A DNA stretch of 64,000 nucleotides from Symsagittifera roscoffensis (taxonomy: Eukaryota > Xenacoelomorpha > Acoela > Convolutidae): the NCBI RefSeq assembly GCF_963678635.1, contig NC_087068.1, forward strand, positions 25,089,311 through 25,153,310, written 5' to 3'. The position numbers and the translations under genes are program-made. Of the stretch, positions 60,285-64,000 are shown piece by piece (position 1 is the first letter of the stretch; every line of letters starts with the position of its first letter). The notes beneath the pieces were generated by a model. The model searched no databases and was not told the origin of the DNA. It saw only the letters and a list, made by a program, of their open reading frames with translations.

Positions 60285-61010
60285 GTCGAAACTTACCATC
60301 TGAAACTTACCATCTAACATTTTTTCTTCAACTTTTTAAGATAAAAATCTTTTTTTTTTCCAAAACAAAGTGCATTTTCAAGTGAAACTTCAAAATTTTT
60401 CTAAAACTTACCACCCGAAAAACATTTTTTTTCGATTTGTCAAGACAAAACTGTTTTTCAAGATAAAATTGTATTTGCAAGTAAAACTTGAGACGTTTTC
60501 GGGAACTTAACATCCAAATTTTTTTTTCGATTTCTCAAGATAAAAAAGTTTTTTCACGATAAAATTTTTTTTGCAAATAAAATTTAAAGTATTTTCAAAA
60601 ACCTTTCCGAAACTTATCATCTGAAACTTATCATACCGAAGTTGTAAGAAAAGATAGCCCTTACATATGGTAAAATGTTGGAGTTTGCTAACAAACGCAT
60701 TTATCAGCTAAATTGAGCTCCAAAAAATTCGGGCGCCAAAATTTTTTTTTAAAACTTACCATCTTATCATCTCAAACCTGGTATCTTATTACATGGCAAA
60801 ACCTATAACCTATCTTAATACATAGGAAATCTTTTCCCTATCTTAATACATAGCTTGGAGACCGGATGTTCTATTCCCTATCTTAATACATGAGGTCTCC
60901 AACCACCCCCCTCCCACCCTTGCTCACTCTTCTACTACTCTAGTGCGAGTTAAGAACAATTCAAAGTCAGAAGTAAATAAAGTTTATTCCTTCAAAAAGT
61001 TGTAAATCAG
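60255..61010 (-). repeat. Right terminal inverted repeat
   Basis: Reverse complement of the left TIR over its outer part. It includes the TATCTTAATACATAG units (three copies at about 60,805-60,880), ACCGGATG, and CTCTAGTGCGAGTTAAGAAC. The inner part (60,300-60,620) adds several tandem-like copies of a roughly 70-90-base unit (AAACTTACCAT / CAAGATAAAA / TTTTTTTTCGATTT landmarks) that are not in the left TIR. Confidence 0.8.
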
Positions 61011-62025
61011 TTTTCTGCGCAAAATCGGTTCCGTTTAAAATTTACACGCCTTAAATAGCGCACTATTTTCTGGCTTCGAATGGAAAATAATTTCTCGTTT
61101 TTTATCTAATGTTACCAGTGGCGTGCGCAAAAATTTTTCTAGGGTGGGGGTTTCTTTTTGTCAAGTCGACCAAGGCCCTTGGGAAAAATTTGGCAGCCAG
61201 AGTTGAGGGAAGGGGCGGTGCCCCCCCCCCCCCCCCCCTCGGCACGCTAATAAATGTTACCGACGTTCCCTTCATCTTCATTTTGATTTTGATTTTTGGT
61301 TAAAACGGTGTAAAGTTACAGAAATGGCATTAAAGGTAGTAGTTTCATGTTCACAAAAAAACTGTATGGTTCTAATTATTTGCTAGGAAAACAGAAGAAC
61401 TCTTTTTTTCTGTACATAGTTTGACTGCTCAGAGTTTCTGAAGACACTGAATTTAAGAGTAAGCCTCCAGTTGGTACTATTCTATAACCTCCTCCTTTTT
61501 TCAGGCGACCGGCCATTAAATTTTTAAAACGTCTAGAGCGCTAAGTTCTAGATAGGAGTGCGAGCAAAAAATAATTGAGTTCTAAGCGTTCAGTAAATTG
61601 GAAACTACACGTTTCCCTTCATAAATTGTCTGCATAGTGTCTAAAAAAAGTTCTGATTTTTTTTGAAAGCTCAGTTCTATATTACCATTACCTCTACTAA
61701 ATAATCTAAAAACAAGTTGCATCATTGTCAACTTGAATTTACTCTCAGTATGGTTAGTGTATCTTTTTTTTTGAAGGCAATTGGTGGTATAAAAATATTA
61801 AAGTTGAGTAACTACAACTTTAGAAGTTATGAGCTATAGTCAACGAATTTCTGAGTTTAATATTTTCACTGCGGTTAGAAACTCTTTTGGACAACGAATC
61901 ATTTGAAAAATTATTCAAATAAAATTTTGCATTCATACTAGTGATATTTACAGAAAAGCAAAATTGAATACTAAAAATTGTAATTATACATTAGAATAGA
62001 ATAAGATTGAATTAAAACCACAGCT
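61011..62025. other. Gap between TIR element and MITE
   Basis: 1 kb, mostly AT-rich. At 61,117-61,245 a dispersed repeat starts CAGTGGCGTGCGCAA and ends in a run of about 20 C followed by CTCGGCACGCTAA, an inverted-repeat signature similar to the poly(G) element at 12.9 kb. No gene seen. Confidence 0.5.
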
Positions 62026-62462
62026 TTCGGGTCTAGGACAAGCCGACGGGACTTCAAGCCGAAGGGACTTCAAGCCGAAACTAAAACTTTACAAGCAACC
62101 CAAAACGCTATTTTATCATCTGCAAAATGTTGCTTTTCTAAAATTTTGGCAAGTTTAGTCCATAATAAGCGTTATTCATGACAATGCACCACTTGCGATT
62201 CGCATCCGTTAATAACATCAGCCGGTTTTTGAAATGCATAAATTATAAACATGAAAAATGCCTTCAACCATGTTTTACTTTTCAACTTTCCGGAACATCA
62301 TTTGGTAGCTTAAATTATATGCAAAGATCATGAAATTCAGAAATTCTTCAAAAAATTTATCAAATTGTTCATATTTCACGACTTTATAAGGAATTATTCG
62401 GCTTGAAGTCCCTAATTTTACAATTCGGCTTGAAGTCCCGTCGGCTTGATGTCCGGCACCCC
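62026..62462. mobile_element. MITE-like element with ~33-bp inverted termini
   Basis: Left end GGGTCTAGGACAAGCCGACG with GGACTTCAAGCCGAA repeated; right end is the reverse complement (TTCGGCTTGAAGTCCC twice, then GTCGGCTTGATGTCCGGCAC). The termini match over about 33 bases with a small gap. A second internal copy of the GGACTTCAAGCCG motif is present at each end. The interior is AT-rich with no ORF. Non-autonomous DNA transposon. Confidence 0.75.
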
Positions 62463-62562
62463 AGCTTTCTACTAAGTTTACAGCTGCGATTTTAAACAAC
62501 TGTCAAGCGTTTGCTGTCTTCAATTGTGCATTTAATCCGGAGACCTAATTTGTTTGTTAGAT

Positions 62563-63222
62563 ATGCCTCTAATTTTTGCTGGCTCCGCTATTAGACAGAA
62601 TGCGGGCAAAATACGAGATATTGACAAATGGGATCCTACAGATAAAGAGCGGAAGTGGCTGCTGCTATCTGGGGCCAGCAACCCCCCTAACAGAATCCAG
62701 CTGTCCGAAATAGGGGAGCGAGAGGCGAGGGGAGAGAGGAGAGACATATTTTTGAAAGGTCAAAGCGTCGATTTTGTGAATATGGAGAGAGCTGTAGGAC
62801 ACCACCTACAAAACAGAGTGCAGAATTTGAACATGAAAAAAGAAGAAGTAAAAAATCACATCCAGATCTTTTTCAACTTTTGCAAGGAGAAAAATTATAA
62901 ACCTATGCTTTACTACACTGGCCATGGTGAGTTACCGACTGGTAACTGGTGTCTGGCAGATGGTACAATTAGCATCCAAGAGATCTTCGACTGGATCCCG
63001 ACTGGCATGGAACCCCCTACTATCTGCACCGACTCGTGCTTCAGTGGAGTGTGGGCTGACTACTGCATAGAGAAGAAAGTCCCAGGGTTTCACTGCCTCT
63101 CTGCGGCGAGAGACTACCAAGCTGCTTATGATCATAATGGTAAATATAACCAGAATATCAAAGAGAGATATCTGAAAACTGAATCTAATGGCGAACTCCC
63201 AGACTTGAACCTTTTAAGATAA
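62563..63222 (+). CDS. Caspase-fold (clan CD) cysteine peptidase-like protein
   Basis: Single-exon frame of 219 residues; ATG at 62,563 comes 2 bases after a TTTGTTAG acceptor. The core has MLYYTGHGE with candidate catalytic His121-Gly and PPTICTDSCFSG with Cys159 in a DSC(F)SG context, as in the p20 subunit of caspase/metacaspase-like proteins. No CARD, DED or death-fold prodomain and no p10-like second half are visible; the protein ends about 60 residues after the Cys. An internal GTGNWCL-like strand (TGNWCLADGTIS) lies between the dyad residues. It resembles small caspase-like proteins found in several invertebrates rather than classical caspases, whose sequence around Cys is QACRG. Substrate and role unknown. 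Could be an exon of a longer gene. Confidence 0.6.
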   Translation: MPLIFAGSAIRQNAGKIRDIDKWDPTDKERKWLLLSGASNPPNRIQLSEIGEREARGERRDIFLKGQSVDFVNMERAVGHHLQNRVQNLNMKKEEVKNHIQIFFNFCKEKNYKPMLYYTGHGELPTGNWCLADGTISIQEIFDWIPTGMEPPTICTDSCFSGVWADYCIEKKVPGFHCLSAARDYQAAYDHNGKYNQNIKERYLKTESNGELPDLNLLR

Positions 63223-64000
63223 ATGATTGATGAATTTGGACGGATACTGGAAACATTTCTTTGTTATTGATGCCAGGTAGCTTGCATAGGTTAATCCAAC
63301 CACTGAATGTCTATTAACGATATTAATTTTTTCAATTAAGTATGGGAAAGAAGAGGCATTTTGAAGTAATTTATCAACAAATTGGAATATTTTTTTCAAA
63401 TGTTTTGATTTTAAGTTACCGTGATTAAGTTTTTGTTAAATCTGTAATAATCTGATTTGAAATCGTAGTTTATTGAAATGAGTAAAAGAATATTTGAAAA
63501 AAAAATGTAAATGGGGGGCTATTCTCGTGGGCGGAGGACCGAATGCGCGAAAAAACTCGTGAGCAAGGGACCGAAAACAAAATTAGCCGAAAGTTAATTT
63601 TATAAAAGAAGCAATTGCCATTCAATTAAAATGAAACAAGACTGCTCGTATCAGGGCGAAGCCCTGAATGTTCCGACTGCCTTTTAAGGTTTATGGAGCA
63701 GTAATAACATTAAAAAATTCAATGAAATAAAACAAAATGAAAAAAAAAATTCTAAAATTTGAAATTTTTTTTATAAAAATCATCCCCTCACACGCCATAT
63801 AAAGTACAAAAGGATAGATTTCGCTCCTTGTAACAAACCAATTCTGGCAAATAAGCTTCTTTTAACCAATTTGGAACGATTTCTAAGATGGATTAACTCT
63901 CCGCTTACGCGTTAATAACGCGAAATATATCGCGCGTTAATTGTCCCAAATTGGCCAAAATGACAATCTTTAAACCCCCGTAACTTTACGAAAAATGATC
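63223..64000. other. Right edge with fold-back repeat copy
   Basis: No gene seen. From about 63,638 (ACAAGACTGCTCGTATCAGG) to the window end the sequence matches, in reverse orientation, the repeat family present at about 15.43 and 38-39.6 kb, ending in ACGAAAAATGATC. The element continues beyond the window. Confidence 0.6.

Larger units (their letters stand above)
50042..61010. mobile_element. Polinton/Maverick-like (family-B polymerase) element with long TIRs, decayed
   Basis: Bounded by inverted repeats at 50,042-50,550 and 60,255-61,010. The outermost bases pair as CTGATTTTCAACTTTTTG on the left against its complement on the right. Inside lie a minus-strand DNA polymerase B pseudogene (50,680-57,142), a nested hAT-like transposon (53,919-56,027), a + strand candidate gene (57,518-59,001) and a minus-strand ORF abutting the right TIR. 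Polintons normally also carry an rve integrase, packaging ATPase, protease and capsid genes; none is seen, so this is an internally deleted or different self-synthesising element, or two inverted partial copies. No convincing target duplication was found. Net size without the nested insert is about 8.9 kb. Confidence 0.65.

Overview
The window is animal nuclear DNA: AT-rich, with spliced genes, GT-AG introns and many dispersed repeats. Ciliary genes (CEP72, FBF1), a FOXL2-type forkhead gene, TRMT10C and DPH2 rule out bacteria and fungi. Divergence from vertebrate proteins and a very repeat-rich intergenic fraction point to an invertebrate. Almost every start codon has a polypyrimidine-AG acceptor 0-25 bases upstream with no visible upstream exon, as expected in a lineage with spliced-leader trans-splicing (tunicates, hydrozoans, flatworms, rotifers, ctenophores and others). 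The phylum cannot be fixed from the sequence alone.

Region 1 (1-30,000) is a collinear run of host genes, all on the + strand: CEP72-like, FBF1-like, RPS8, TRMT10C-like, POLR2K, a FUBP/KHSRP-like KH protein and FOXL2-like. Several gaps are only 0.2-0.7 kb and carry an AATAAA followed about 75-130 bases later by an acceptor, which resembles the intercistronic layout of operons. Introns, above all FOXL2 intron 1, carry repeat copies.

Region 2 (30,000-50,000) is gene-poor. DPH2 (diphthamide synthesis) occupies about 33.86-40.24 kb in at least six exons. The rest is dispersed repeats: tRNA-derived SINE-like pieces, a fold-back family at 38-39.6 kb, two direct copies of a roughly 1.6 kb repeat, and a few unrecognised ORFs.

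Region 3 (about 50,042-61,010) is bounded by long inverted repeats of about 0.5 and 0.75 kb. Inside is a decayed minus-strand family-B DNA polymerase gene with an N-terminal zinc-finger part (Polinton/Maverick-like or a related self-synthesising element). A hAT-like transposon is inserted in it with a recognisable target duplication. The polymerase also carries a 32-base inverted duplication. The interval further contains a possible spliced + strand gene and a minus-strand ORF that starts at the inner edge of the right repeat.

Region 4 (61,000-64,000) holds a MITE-like inverted-repeat element, a single-exon caspase-fold protein with a His-Cys dyad, and at the edge another copy of the fold-back family.

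The host genes serve unrelated housekeeping and developmental jobs (centrosome/cilium, translation, mitochondrial tRNA processing, transcription, tRNA/EF2 modification). Exon joins were worked out by hand from reading phase and splice consensus. No database search was possible, so orthology calls rest on recognised motifs.
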